Shown here: positions 13,978-22,252 of the stretch, one piece after another
How the letters are laid out: every line of letters starts with the position of its first letter
Position numbering within the stretch: position 1 is the stretch's first letter
Program-made: the position numbers and the translations under genes
Notes under the pieces: model-generated
Seen by the model: the letters and a program-made list of their open reading frames with translations, nothing else
Told to the model about the DNA's origin: nothing
Databases searched by the model: none
Assembly: GCA_937907055.1 (NCBI GenBank)
Contig: CALCTW010000092.1
Location: 1-25,715 of the forward strand
DNA length: 25,715 nucleotides
Reading direction: 5' to 3'
DNA from: an uncultured Clostridia bacterium
Lineage (GTDB): Bacteria; Bacillota; Clostridia; Christensenellales; Aristaeellaceae

Positions 13978-15630
13978 ATGAAAAAACACAAGATTCTGTT
14001 CACCGTACTTGCCCTGATCACGACCACCGTTCTGGTCGCGGGCGTATGCGCTGAAGCCACCTTTTCCGCCATCTGGAACGCCGGCACCCGTCTGGCTTTC
14101 AACACAGACAACGCGGTGATCACCGCCAACGCGGCCTTCAGTTATGAAGGCGAGGTGTTCAAGAAGTTCTCCGCTTCCTACACCAAGGATGGCTTTGACA
14201 ACCTCATGTCGCTGGATGTGTTCACGCCCCGCGGCGACGGCACCGAGAAGGAGACCGGCTACAAGGTGCTGGGCCGCGACGGCGAAGTGTGGAGCTGGGA
14301 CAAGGGCGATGAAACGTCCTACTACGGCGGCATCGATCCTTCTCAGTCCATCATCCGCAACAGCGGCATGCGCAACATGCTCACCCTGGCCGGTGATGTG
14401 GTCACCGCCGCCGCGGACATTCTGGCCGCAGATAAGATCACGGTCACCAATGCCGAAAACGGCAACACCGATTACAGGATCACCCTCAAGCCGGGCGATG
14501 TGCCGCAGGTGCTGAACAACACCCTCTACACCCTCATTTCCGGCGCGGCGGACCGCTATGGTTACGGCACCGTCGGCCTCTACGGCAGGGATGATCAGTT
14601 CTACACCTCCTACAGCTATGATGACTTCGACGCCAGCTTCGCCCTCTGCTATCAGGAGGTGTTCGGCGAGCCCCTCCCCGATGATTTCTGGGAGAACCTG
14701 TACAATGTGGATTCGCCGATGCCCCGTGAAAACGGCGAAGGCGATGAAGAAGAAGTGGACGTTGTATTCAACGAAGAAACATGGACCCGCTGGGAGGCCG
14801 TGATCGCCCGCATGGATGAGATGGAAGCCGAGATCCTGGTCGAAAATCCCGGCGTGGCCGTGATCAACATCCATCCCGATAACAGCTACACCTGCTACCG
14901 GGAAAACGCGGAGTTCATCATTGCCTCCGGTCAGCAGTATGTCATCTATGAGGACATGGCCGTCACCTTCGCGCAGTACTACAAGCAGGTCACCGGCGAG
15001 GAGCTGGATCCTCAGGCCTATGAAGCCGGCATCAGCTTCTACAATCCCGAGCTTTACGAGGCCGTGTGGGAAATGATCAACGAAATGGATCATACCTACA
15101 TCGCGGACTGCGTTGAACACGAAGGCGCCATCTGCGTGATGGTCATGAAGAACGGCGAAAAGCGCTACATCACCAACGAGGATGACCTGTTCATCTACAA
15201 TTCCGGCGATACCCTGATCCGCACCATGCTGATGTGGATGAGCGGCATTTCTGTCGACAGTGTGGATGCCGATGTGCAGCTGAACAGCAACGGCGATCTG
15301 GTCTCCGCTGCCGGCACCGTGGAGCTGGGCGTCATGATGACCTCCGATACGCCCCACCGTCTGACCGTCACCTTTGATATTCAGGTGGAATACGGCACTG
15401 CCGATCTTTCCGATACCACCTATGAGGTGCTGGGCGTGCCGCTCTGGGAAGACTGGTTCCGGCAGAACTACGGCGGTGATTACGACAAGCTGTGGGAAGA
15501 TCTGTACGGCGATTACGATCCTTCTGCCGATGCGCCCTCCTTCCCTGAGAGCGTCACCTTCATGGGCGTTGAATACCCCATCACCGATCTGGATCCCTAC
15601 GGCTTCGACAGCTTCGACTGGTACGAGTGA
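13978..15630 (+). CDS. acidic secreted protein of unknown function
   Basis: A 550-residue exported protein not matched to any family I recognise. It has a classical signal peptide (MKKHKILF, hydrophobic core to about residue 22, likely cleavage near VCAEA). The mature part is strongly acidic and rich in Tyr, Asp, Glu and Trp, without further membrane segments or a cell-wall anchor motif. A Glu-rich loop (EGDEEEVDV) sits near residue 255. Several segments resemble repeated short beta-strand plus helix patterns, such as EETWTRWEAVIARMDEME and PELYEAVWEMINEMD, so there may be internal duplication. ATG 13978 follows GGGAGG. It has its own promoter with inverted repeats and a strong terminator, so it is likely regulated alone. 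Confidence 0.75.
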   Translation: MKKHKILFTVLALITTTVLVAGVCAEATFSAIWNAGTRLAFNTDNAVITANAAFSYEGEVFKKFSASYTKDGFDNLMSLDVFTPRGDGTEKETGYKVLGRDGEVWSWDKGDETSYYGGIDPSQSIIRNSGMRNMLTLAGDVVTAAADILAADKITVTNAENGNTDYRITLKPGDVPQVLNNTLYTLISGAADRYGYGTVGLYGRDDQFYTSYSYDDFDASFALCYQEVFGEPLPDDFWENLYNVDSPMPRENGEGDEEEVDVVFNEETWTRWEAVIARMDEMEAEILVENPGVAVINIHPDNSYTCYRENAEFIIASGQQYVIYEDMAVTFAQYYKQVTGEELDPQAYEAGISFYNPELYEAVWEMINEMDHTYIADCVEHEGAICVMVMKNGEKRYITNEDDLFIYNSGDTLIRTMLMWMSGISVDSVDADVQLNSNGDLVSAAGTVELGVMMTSDTPHRLTVTFDIQVEYGTADLSDTTYEVLGVPLWEDWFRQNYGGDYDKLWEDLYGDYDPSADAPSFPESVTFMGVEYPITDLDPYGFDSFDWYE

Positions 15631-15692
15631 TCCTTCTCTTTCCCTGACCGGACAGGATATTGTTCCGGTCAGACCCATTATGATCCACAACA

Positions 15693-15732
15693 GGGAGCGT
15701 GCCCGCGCGGCGCGCTCCCGTTTCTTATTGTT
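15693..15732 (+). terminator. terminator after the secreted-protein gene
   Basis: Arms 15693-15703 and 15709-15719 (gggagcgtgcc/ggcgcgctccc) pair over 11 bp with one G-U, with loop cgcgc, followed by gtttcttattgtt. A further hairpin (tgaccgg/ccggtca, 15644-15670) lies between it and the stop codon. Confidence 0.85.
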
Positions 15733-15788
15733 CCGTGTTTTTTCTATATTTCGCGATAGATGAGGTCGTTATTCGGCCATTGTTTACA

Positions 15789-15817
15789 TTGAAAACACAG
15801 GAAGAAGATGCTAAAAT
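15789..15817 (+). promoter_or_regulatory. sigma-A promoter of the phosphorylase gene
   Basis: TTGAAA (15789-15794), 17-bp spacer, TAAAAT (15812-15817). The predicted start near 15824 gives a leader of about 92 nt with a stem-loop at about 15829-15854 (10-bp stem with two G-U pairs). It shows that the ATG at 15808 is not the gene start. Confidence 0.82.
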
Positions 15818-15915
15818 ATCGCGTGTGCGTCAAAACGCCCGTTTTGGCGTACAAAGAATCGTATTCCCCGGGAGATCGCCCCGCGTATGCTCCCGTATCA
15901 AATGGAGGATTGAAA

Positions 15916-18342
15916 ATGCCTACGACCCACTTTGATAAGGAATCTATCAAAACTTCCATTGTGAGCAAGCTGCAGCGCTACAACGGCCGCACGCTGGCCG
16001 ATGCCACCCCGCAGCAGATCTACAACGCTGTCGCCACCACCGTGCGCGACCAGATCATGCTCAAGTGGACCGCTGCCCGTGAAAAGGAAAAGACCTATAC
16101 CGGCAAGCGCCTGTATTATCTGTCTGTCGAGTTCCTGCTGGGCCGCAGCCTGCACTGCAACATGGTGAACCTGTGCTCCACCAAGGCCTACAGCGAAGCG
16201 CTGAAGGAACTGGGCATCGACTGGGACAACATCGTCAAGGAAGAGCCGGATCCCGGTCTGGGCAACGGCGGTCTGGGCCGTCTGGCTGCCTGCTTTATGG
16301 ATTCTCTGGCTTCCCTGCAGCTGCCCGCCATGGGCTGCACCATCCGCTACGAATACGGTCTGTTCCGTCAGAAGCTGATCGACGGTCAGCAGGCGGAGCT
16401 GCCCGATAACTGGCTGGAGAACGGCAACGTATGGGAAGTGGCCGCCCCCGAAGACACCGTTGAGGTGCGCTTCTACGGCCACGTGGAGGAAAAGCAGGAG
16501 GACGGCAACTGGACTTTCGAGACCAAGGATTATCTCACCGTGCTGGCTGTGCCCTATGATATGCCTGTCTGCGGTTACGACTGTGACACCGTCAACACCC
16601 TGCGTACCTGGAAGGCCAAGAGCCCCAATCCCACCAATCTGCCCAACTTCAGCAACGGCAATTATCTGCAGTCCATGCGCGAGGCGGATCTGGTGTCCTT
16701 CATCAGCAAGTTCCTCTACCCCGATGACAATCATTACGAGGGCCGCGAGCTGCGCCTGAAGCAGCACTACTTCTTCACCAGCGCCACGCTGCAGTACGCC
16801 CTGAAGGATTTCAAGCGCCGTTTCGGCCGCAACTTCCAGCTGATCCCCGAGAAGATGACCATCCACATCAACGACACGCATCCCGGTCTCGCGATCCCCG
16901 AGCTCATGCGTCTTCTGATCGATGAGGAAGGCCTGAGCTGGGACGAAGCCAGCGCCATCGTGCAGAAGACCGTGGCCTACACCAACCACACCGTGCTTTC
17001 CGAAGCGCTTGAGCGCTGGCCCGAGAGAATGGTGCGTCACGTGGTGCCCCGTGTCTACATGATCCTGCAGGAGATGAACCGCCGTCTGTGCGCGCGTCTG
17101 GCCGATCACTACGACAACGGCACGGATCCCCGCATCGCCGGCATGGCCATCACCGCCTATGACATGGTGCACATGGCCAACCTGTGCGTGGCGTGGAGCT
17201 ACTCCGTCAACGGTGTATCCCAGCTGCACGGCGATATCCTCAAGAAGGATACCTTCCACGATTTCTATCAGGTGATGCCGGAGAAGTTCTCCGCGATCAC
17301 CAACGGTATCACCCATCGCCGCTGGCTGATGGCGTGCAATCCCGGTCTGTCCCAGCTGATCACCGACACAGTCGGCGACAAGTGGATCAAGGAGCCGGAG
17401 CATCTGCGCGATCTGCTGCCCTACGCCGATGACGCCGCCTTCCGCACCGAATTTGAGCGCGTGAAGAAGGAAAACAAGATCCGCTTCAACAAGATGCTCA
17501 TGCAGCGTCAGGGCGCTTCCTTCGATACCGAGTTCCTCGTTGATGTTCAGGCCAAGCGTCTGCACGAATACAAGCGTCAGCTGCTGAACGCGCTGCACAT
17601 CCTGGTGCTGTACAACCGCATCATGGATGATCCCAATTTCGAGATGACTCCCCGTGTATTCATCTTCGGTGCCAAGGCCAGCCCGGCTTACTACATGGCC
17701 AAGCAGATCATTCGTCTGATCAACGCCATCGCCAAGCTGATCGATCAGTCCCCCCGCGCCAAGCGCATGCTGCGCGTCATCTTCCTGGAGAACTACGATG
17801 TTTCCAGCGCTGAATACCTGATGCCCGCGGCTGATCTGTCCGAACAGCTCTCCACCGCCGGCAAGGAAGCCAGCGGCACCGGCAACATGAAGTTCATGAT
17901 GAACGGCGCGGTCACCATGGGTACCATGGACGGCGCGAACATCGAGATCGCGGATGCCGTCGGTATCGACAACATCTACATCTTCGGTATGCGCGCGGAC
18001 ACCGTGGCCGCCATGTATCAGGAAGGCAACTACAGCCCCATGCACGTCTTTGAGACCAATGGTGAGCTGCGCCGCGCCCTGATGCAGATCATTGACGGCA
18101 CCCTGTTCCCCGACGCGCCTGCCACATTGCAGGATGTCTATCACAACCTGCTGTTCAAGGATCCCTACTTCTGCCTGAAGGATTTCGGTTCCTACTCCAT
18201 GGCGCAGCGCCGCGTGGACAAGGATTACAAGGACCGCGAGAAGTGGCTGCGCATGGCGATCACCAACACCGCCTGCTCCGGCATCTTCTCCTCCGATCGC
18301 ACCATTCAGGAATACAACGACAAGATCTGGCACCTCCGCTAA
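15916..18342 (+). CDS. glgP: glycogen/maltodextrin phosphorylase
   Basis: An 808-residue PLP enzyme of the alpha-glucan phosphorylase family (GT35), releasing glucose-1-phosphate from storage glycogen or maltodextrins. Seen motifs: GRSLHCNMVNL, the N-terminal GLGNGGLGRLAACFMDSL, substrate loop YGLFRQ, DTHPGLAIPELMRLL, RWPERMVRHVVPRVY, AKRLHEYKRQLLN and the PLP-lysine motif EASGTGNMKFMMNGA with K659. Full length, no gaps. ATG 15916 follows GGAGG and is preferred over the in-frame ATG at 15808, which lies inside the promoter. No other glycogen genes are adjacent, so it is a single unit with its own promoter and ends at a strong terminator. Confidence 0.96.
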   Translation: MPTTHFDKESIKTSIVSKLQRYNGRTLADATPQQIYNAVATTVRDQIMLKWTAAREKEKTYTGKRLYYLSVEFLLGRSLHCNMVNLCSTKAYSEALKELGIDWDNIVKEEPDPGLGNGGLGRLAACFMDSLASLQLPAMGCTIRYEYGLFRQKLIDGQQAELPDNWLENGNVWEVAAPEDTVEVRFYGHVEEKQEDGNWTFETKDYLTVLAVPYDMPVCGYDCDTVNTLRTWKAKSPNPTNLPNFSNGNYLQSMREADLVSFISKFLYPDDNHYEGRELRLKQHYFFTSATLQYALKDFKRRFGRNFQLIPEKMTIHINDTHPGLAIPELMRLLIDEEGLSWDEASAIVQKTVAYTNHTVLSEALERWPERMVRHVVPRVYMILQEMNRRLCARLADHYDNGTDPRIAGMAITAYDMVHMANLCVAWSYSVNGVSQLHGDILKKDTFHDFYQVMPEKFSAITNGITHRRWLMACNPGLSQLITDTVGDKWIKEPEHLRDLLPYADDAAFRTEFERVKKENKIRFNKMLMQRQGASFDTEFLVDVQAKRLHEYKRQLLNALHILVLYNRIMDDPNFEMTPRVFIFGAKASPAYYMAKQIIRLINAIAKLIDQSPRAKRMLRVIFLENYDVSSAEYLMPAADLSEQLSTAGKEASGTGNMKFMMNGAVTMGTMDGANIEIADAVGIDNIYIFGMRADTVAAMYQEGNYSPMHVFETNGELRRALMQIIDGTLFPDAPATLQDVYHNLLFKDPYFCLKDFGSYSMAQRRVDKDYKDREKWLRMAITNTACSGIFSSDRTIQEYNDKIWHLR

Positions 18343-18360
18343 CTGCTGCGCAGGGCGATT

Positions 18361-18560
18361 CCGCCGATGTTGGCTGAAAGCGTCGCGCCCGCCACGCGGG
18401 CACACCTTCTTCCGCCGGTGTCGGCTGAAAGAATCGCGCTCGCCACGCGGACAGACTTTCCTGCACGGAGAGCGCGCGCATTCATCCGCCGGTGTTGGCT
18501 GAAAGCGTTGTGCTCACCACGCGAACAGACTGTCCTGCGCGGAAAGCACACGCCTGATAT
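18361..18560. repeat. three-copy degenerate repeat after the phosphorylase gene
   Basis: Three copies of a 45-bp core (starting ccgccggtgttggctgaaag) begin at 18361, 18412 and 18486. The last two share a further tail of about 29 bp (cctgc-cgga-agc) and so are 74-bp units, while the first is cut to 51 bp. Conservation includes short palindromic parts (ccgcc). No gene is seen on either strand, though the minus frame across it is open and repetitive. The repeat lies between the stop codon and the terminator, so it is in the 3' UTR of the phosphorylase mRNA. Confidence 0.7.
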
Positions 18561-18602
18561 CGGCGGAGCCCTTCCGGTGTCCTGATCAGAACACAATAAA
18601 AC

Positions 18603-18652
18603 AGATCCGGTCAGAAGACGGCATTTCGTCTTTCTGACCGGATCTTTATATA
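18603..18652. terminator. strong terminator between convergent genes
   Basis: Arms 18603-18620 and 18627-18645 (agatccggtcagaagacg/cgtctttctgaccggatct) form a stem of about 18 bp with loop gcattt and one bulge, followed by ttatatat on the plus strand. It ends the phosphorylase transcript and may act in both directions. Confidence 0.85.
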
Positions 18653-18712
18653 TATCTGTTTCAGTTTATTGATCAGTGTTTTTCAATAGGCTTCTGTGTG
18701 ATTGGTCCCGGA

Positions 18713-19042
18713 TCACTTGTCTTCCTTCACGGTGATCGCGTCCGCCGTGATGAAGCAGGCCGCGCCGCCGAGCGTAGCGCCCACACCGATGGAAAGCGCC
18801 AGAGCCTTCACAGCAGTGCCCACACTGGCAAACGCCGCGTGGCCCAGCATCGCGCCTAGGCCGATGGCACACAGTGCCGCGCCGCCTACCGCGAATCCCA
18901 AAGCGATCAGTCCGCGGCGGTTCTTGTTGGCCCAATTCTCAGTCTTCTTCCAGCCATCCGCGATCCATTCACATTCACCCAGCGCTTCCAGTTCCTCATA
19001 GCTCATATCCAGACCGTTGACCATCATCATCATTTCATCCAT
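18713..19042 (-). CDS. small GxxxG-rich membrane protein, possibly bacteriocin-like
   Basis: A 109-residue protein starting at ATG 19042 after GAGGAGG; the longer frame from 19189 crosses its promoter region and is rejected. The N-terminal 42 residues are soluble and acidic (MDEMMMMVNGLDMSYEELEALGECEWIADG), resembling the leader of ribosomal peptide precursors (SYEELEALGE). The rest holds two hydrophobic segments (43-66, 79-100) rich in Gly and Ala with repeated GxxxG spacings, and a charged tail KEDK. No clear double-glycine cleavage site, transporter, or immunity gene is next to it. It may be an unrecognised bacteriocin-like or stress membrane peptide; this is only a hint, and function is unknown. 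Confidence 0.7.
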   Translation of the reverse strand: MDEMMMMVNGLDMSYEELEALGECEWIADGWKKTENWANKNRRGLIALGFAVGGAALCAIGLGAMLGHAAFASVGTAVKALALSIGVGATLGGAACFITADAITVKEDK

Positions 19043-19126
19043 TTTCGTTTCCTCCTCACCGCATTGGGTGTTTGTTATTTTCTCTTTCTCTGTCAGCAGG
19101 TTTCCTTTTCCCTCCTGACAGTGCTT

Positions 19127-19155
19127 ATTATAGGCAAAACGATCCCGGATCTGAA
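19127..19155 (-). promoter_or_regulatory. promoter of the small membrane protein gene
   Basis: Minus strand TTCAGA (19150-19155), 17-bp spacer, TATAAT (19127-19132). The leader of about 80 nt holds a CTGTCAG/CTGACAG hairpin (7-bp stem), which contains a GGAGGG stretch ahead of the true ribosome site. Confidence 0.65.
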
Positions 19156-19278
19156 CGCCCAAAACCCATCGATCACGTTTTTTCATCATTCATTTTGTTT
19201 TCGTTTTCGTTTAATATTCATCGTTTTCAGGAGGGCGAACCCCCCGGTCAAAGGCCCGGTTCACGCGTTTTTACACAT

Positions 19279-19316
19279 AAAAAACTCCGCGCGCCGTTTC
19301 CGATCCGCGGAGTTTT
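19279..19316 (-). terminator. terminator of azlCD
   Basis: Arms 19281-19291 and 19306-19316 (aaaactccgcg/cgcggagtttt) pair perfectly over 11 bp. On the minus strand a T-run follows the hairpin, right after the azlD stop at 19338. Confidence 0.85.
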
Positions 19317-19337
19317 GGTTATGCTTTTTTATTCTGA

Positions 19338-19691
19338 TCAGCCGATCGGCACAGCCGCCGCGATCTCGCTCACCGGCACAGGCGCGGGGAGCAGCAGCTC
19401 CGCCACCAGCACGATGGCGCAGCAGCACACAGCCACCGGGAAAAGCTTCAGCCCCTTCCATGCCAGCACGATGCCGATCGCCAGCGTGAGCGCGCCCACC
19501 CACCAGTAGGTGGTAGCGTCCATGATGGCCGGGAAGGTCATCACGGCAAGCGTCACATAGGGCACATAGTAAAGGAAGCTGCGCACAAAGCGGTTTTTGA
19601 TGGGCTTACGGAAAATGGTGAGCGGCAGCACGCGGATCAGGAAAGATACGCCGGCCATCACCAGGATATACAGATAAGGATTATGCTGCAT
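19338..19691 (-). CDS. azlD: AzlD-family branched-chain amino acid transport protein
   Basis: A 117-residue small subunit of the AzlCD exporter, which moves branched-chain amino acids or analogues out of the cell. Four hydrophobic helices are visible: LYILVMAGVSFLIRVLPLTI, FLYYVPYVTLAVMTFPAI, WWVGALTLAIGIVLAW and PVAVCCCAIVLVAELLL. The motif RVLPLTIFRK with SFLYYVPYVTLAVM is typical of AzlD. It starts 12 bp after azlC and is terminated just after its stop, so azlC and azlD form a two-gene operon. The usual substrate assignment comes from the family, not from this sequence. Confidence 0.9.
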   Translation of the reverse strand: MQHNPYLYILVMAGVSFLIRVLPLTIFRKPIKNRFVRSFLYYVPYVTLAVMTFPAIMDATTYWWVGALTLAIGIVLAWKGLKLFPVAVCCCAIVLVAELLLPAPVPVSEIAAAVPIG

Positions 19692-19703
19692 ACGTTTCCC
19701 TCC

Positions 19704-20477
19704 TTACGCTTTTGCTTCGGCATCGCTGCCGTTTTCAGGCGTCTTGTTTTCCGCCGCGGGGTCTTCATCCTTGATCGGCTTCAGAATGGCCGCCGCGCCC
19801 GCGATGAGCACCGTGAGGATCACGATGATCACGCCGCCGTTGATATCACGGATGCCGGGCAGGCGGCTAGCCGCGAAGGAAAGCGCGAAGCTGACCCCCA
19901 CCAGCAGCCCGATGGTGCGATCCTTATGTACCGGCGGAATGATGATGGCGATGAACATGCCGTAAATGGCCACCGACAGCGCGCTGACCACCACCGGCGG
20001 CAGCACATCGCCTGCCAGGATGCCCACCGAAGTACCGGCTGCCCACGGGATCACCGAGGTGGTAGCCAGGCCGTAGGTGTACCACGGGCTCAGATAACCG
20101 GTCTGCGCGATGGAGAGCGCGAAGATCTCATCCGTCACAAAGAAGCCCATGCCGATGCGGTGCGCGAAGCGCATGGACGGATCCACACGCTGTGAAAGCG
20201 CGCAGCTCATCAGCAGATAGCGGCAGTTGGCCACCAGAATGACCAGCGCCATCATCAGGTACGAGGCCTGATCGATCATCACCTGAAAGCCGGCCTTCTC
20301 CCCTGCCGAAGCGATGGTGAACAGGCTGGCCACAAACCCCTGAAACCAGTTCATGGCGGTGGGGTTGGCCTTGACCGCCCAGATGCCCAGGCTGAACGCC
20401 ACGGCGAAGTATCCCAGGCCTACCGGAATGCCGTCCCGGCAGCCTTTTTTATAGATCGCGAAGGACTCTTTATTCAT
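19704..20477 (-). CDS. azlC: AzlC-family branched-chain amino acid permease
   Basis: A 257-residue membrane permease, the larger subunit of AzlCD. The typical start of the fold is seen: GCRDGIPVGLGYFAVAFSLGIWA, then GFVASLFTIASAGEKAGFQVM, NCRYLLMSCALSQRV and FFVTDEIFALS, followed by more helices up to LIAGAAAILKPI. The C-terminal tail of about 20 residues is polar and charged. ATG 20477 has a weak ribosome site (AGAGGG). Transcription is from a consensus promoter about 70 bp upstream. It is divergent from the Lgt-permease gene. Confidence 0.92.
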   Translation of the reverse strand: MNKESFAIYKKGCRDGIPVGLGYFAVAFSLGIWAVKANPTAMNWFQGFVASLFTIASAGEKAGFQVMIDQASYLMMALVILVANCRYLLMSCALSQRVDPSMRFAHRIGMGFFVTDEIFALSIAQTGYLSPWYTYGLATTSVIPWAAGTSVGILAGDVLPPVVVSALSVAIYGMFIAIIIPPVHKDRTIGLLVGVSFALSFAASRLPGIRDINGGVIIVILTVLIAGAAAILKPIKDEDPAAENKTPENGSDAEAKA

Positions 20478-20547
20478 ACGAATCGACCCTCTGAATCATG
20501 TTTTTTATCCTTTTCGGCGCGGTTTACAAAAAAGGCGCCAATTACAG

Positions 20548-20576
20548 ATATTACCCGCATCCCCCGCGGGTGTCAA
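20548..20576 (-). promoter_or_regulatory. sigma-A promoter of azlCD, with inverted repeat in the spacer
   Basis: Minus strand TTGACA (20571-20576), 17-bp spacer, TAATAT (20548-20553). The spacer holds CCCGC-N7-GCGGG, a possible operator site placed to block polymerase. Confidence 0.8.
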
Positions 20577-20677
20577 GCAAAAAACGGCAGAGATACAATC
20601 AGGGAGCAGGATCCGCGGTCTGGGGAGGCGGTGCTTGGCACAGCCGCGATACATCCCCGGCAAAATACGCTTTCGCT

Positions 20678-20706
20678 TTTACAGCGCGCCCTTCCTGTGG
20701 TATAAT
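20678..20706 (+). promoter_or_regulatory. sigma-A promoter of the Lgt-permease fusion gene
   Basis: TTTACA (20678-20683), 17-bp spacer, TATAAT (20701-20706). The predicted start near 20713 gives a leader of about 28 nt, too short for a riboswitch, and supports translation from TTG 20741. Confidence 0.85.
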
Positions 20707-20740
20707 CCTTTTATATCCTGTAATTTCGGAGGAAAACAGC

Positions 20741-22252
20741 TTGCTTCCCTCAATCACCGTTTTCGGCCTTGTCATCCCGCTTTACACCCTCATGGCAGTC
20801 GTCGGGATCATCGTTGCCATGATCACCGGCTATTTCCGCTGCCGCCGCCTGAAGGGCGATCTCACCGCCTGTCTGATGACGCTCACCTTCGGTCTGCTGT
20901 TCAGCATCCTCGGCGCGTCGCTTTTCTATTACATCTTTTCCTACGATATCACGCGCCTCATCGCAGAGGTCTCGCGCGGGGACTGGAGCTTCACCCAGTC
21001 CGGCGGCCTTGTCTTTTACGGCGGCCTGATCTGCGGCCTGCTCGGCAGCTTCTGCACGGAGCTGATGCTGCGCGGCTCCATGGAAAAGACCTGTGATGTG
21101 CTTTTGCCTGTCATCCCCCTCGGGCATGCCTTCGGCCGCGTCGGCTGCATTTTTGCCGGCTGCTGCTTCGGCATGGAGTATGATGGTTTTCTTGCGGTCA
21201 CCACGCCCTACGCGCACGGCACGCACCTGCCGGTCGCGGGCATCGAGGCCGTCCTTGTGTTCCTGCTTTTCTTCTATTTGCAGCGTCAGGTGAAGCGCCG
21301 TCCCGGGCGTTACCGGGTGCTGTTCAGTTATCTGTCCGTCTACGCCATGCTGCGCTTCATTCTGGAATACGCGCGCGGGGATGCCATCCGCGGCGTATTC
21401 GGCTCCTTCTCCACCTCGCAGTGGATCAGCATCGGCGTGCTGCTGTTCTCCGTCTTCATGGTATTGAAGAACGGCAAAGGCAGCATGACAGAGCGGATCG
21501 GCGCGCAGAAGGATGTTTTCGTCTCCTTTGTCACCGTGTTCTGGCTCTGCGTGTGGCATCTCACCGCGAACGCCGTGGGCAATGCCCTGCTGCTGCCCGG
21601 CCCCGGAGACGCCCTGCGCTCCTTCTTCACCCTGGCCGGTCACGCCGCCTTCTGGGAAAGTGTGGGCACCACGCTGCTCCGCGTCATCACCGGCTACGCG
21701 GGGGCCATTCTCATCGGCTGCCTCCTCGCCTTCTTCTGTCATTTCTGCGCCCCGGCGGAGCTGCTTCTTTCCCCCGTCCGCAGCATCATCCGCGCCACCC
21801 CGGTCGCCAGCTTTATCATTTTATTATGGCTGTGGCTCTCCAAGGGCACCGTGCCCGCGTTCATCTCCTTCCTGATGGTCGTTCCCGTCATCTGGAGCAA
21901 CGTGCAGGAAGGCCTGAAGCAGACCGATCCCCGCATGCTGGAAATGGCGCGCGCCTACCGCTTCACCGGGCTGCAGACCCTGCGTGAGCTTTACCTCCCG
22001 GCCATCAAAGCGCCCTTCACCGCCGCCTGTGCCACCGGCCTCGGCTTCGCGTGGAAGAGCGGCATCAGCGCGGAGGTGATCGCAAGGCCCCTGCGCGCCA
22101 TCGGCACCGGCATCGCGGATGCCAAGGTATATCTGGAGACGGGCGAGCTTTTCGCCTGGACGCTCACCGTGATCCTGATCTCCATGCTGCTGGAGAAGGC
22201 GCTCATGCGCGTCATCCGCGGACAGAACCGAAAGGAGGGCGCCGGCAAATGA
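20741..22252 (+). CDS. prolipoprotein diacylglyceryl transferase fused to ABC permease
   Basis: A 503-residue protein joining two membrane enzymes. Residues 1 to about 245 are Lgt, which attaches diacylglycerol to the lipobox Cys of prelipoproteins. Its motifs are intact: SGGLVFYGGL (88-96), HAFGRVGCIFAGCCFG (R133), and LRFILEYARGD (R205, E209). Residues from about 250 form a binding-protein-dependent permease of the taurine/nitrate/pyrimidine-precursor kind (SsuC/TauC/ThiX-like), with about six membrane segments and an EAA-type loop (AYRFTGLQTLRELYLPAIKAPF). Start is TTG at 20741, 8 nt after CGGAGG and 28 nt after the promoter start; the earlier ATG lies upstream of the promoter. The join (KNGKGSMTERIG) holds an ATG at 21485, with an AAAGG just 4 nt upstream, so separate re-initiation is possible. 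The next gene, the ATPase, overlaps by 4 bp. Confidence 0.85.
   Translation: MLPSITVFGLVIPLYTLMAVVGIIVAMITGYFRCRRLKGDLTACLMTLTFGLLFSILGASLFYYIFSYDITRLIAEVSRGDWSFTQSGGLVFYGGLICGLLGSFCTELMLRGSMEKTCDVLLPVIPLGHAFGRVGCIFAGCCFGMEYDGFLAVTTPYAHGTHLPVAGIEAVLVFLLFFYLQRQVKRRPGRYRVLFSYLSVYAMLRFILEYARGDAIRGVFGSFSTSQWISIGVLLFSVFMVLKNGKGSMTERIGAQKDVFVSFVTVFWLCVWHLTANAVGNALLLPGPGDALRSFFTLAGHAAFWESVGTTLLRVITGYAGAILIGCLLAFFCHFCAPAELLLSPVRSIIRATPVASFIILLWLWLSKGTVPAFISFLMVVPVIWSNVQEGLKQTDPRMLEMARAYRFTGLQTLRELYLPAIKAPFTAACATGLGFAWKSGISAEVIARPLRAIGTGIADAKVYLETGELFAWTLTVILISMLLEKALMRVIRGQNRKEGAGK

Noticed and set aside
11851..15690. A 1279-codon open frame on the minus strand
   Set aside because: It is antisense to three well-supported plus genes with ribosome sites and known motifs; its translation is Gly/His/Ala-rich with no family, as expected of GC-rich shadows.
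15898..18405. An 835-codon open frame antisense to the phosphorylase
   Set aside because: The plus strand encodes full-length glycogen phosphorylase; the antisense product has no recognisable domain.
20498..20740. Longer N-terminus for the Lgt fusion
   Set aside because: It precedes the promoter and has no ribosome site; TTG 20741 has both correct promoter distance and GGAGG.
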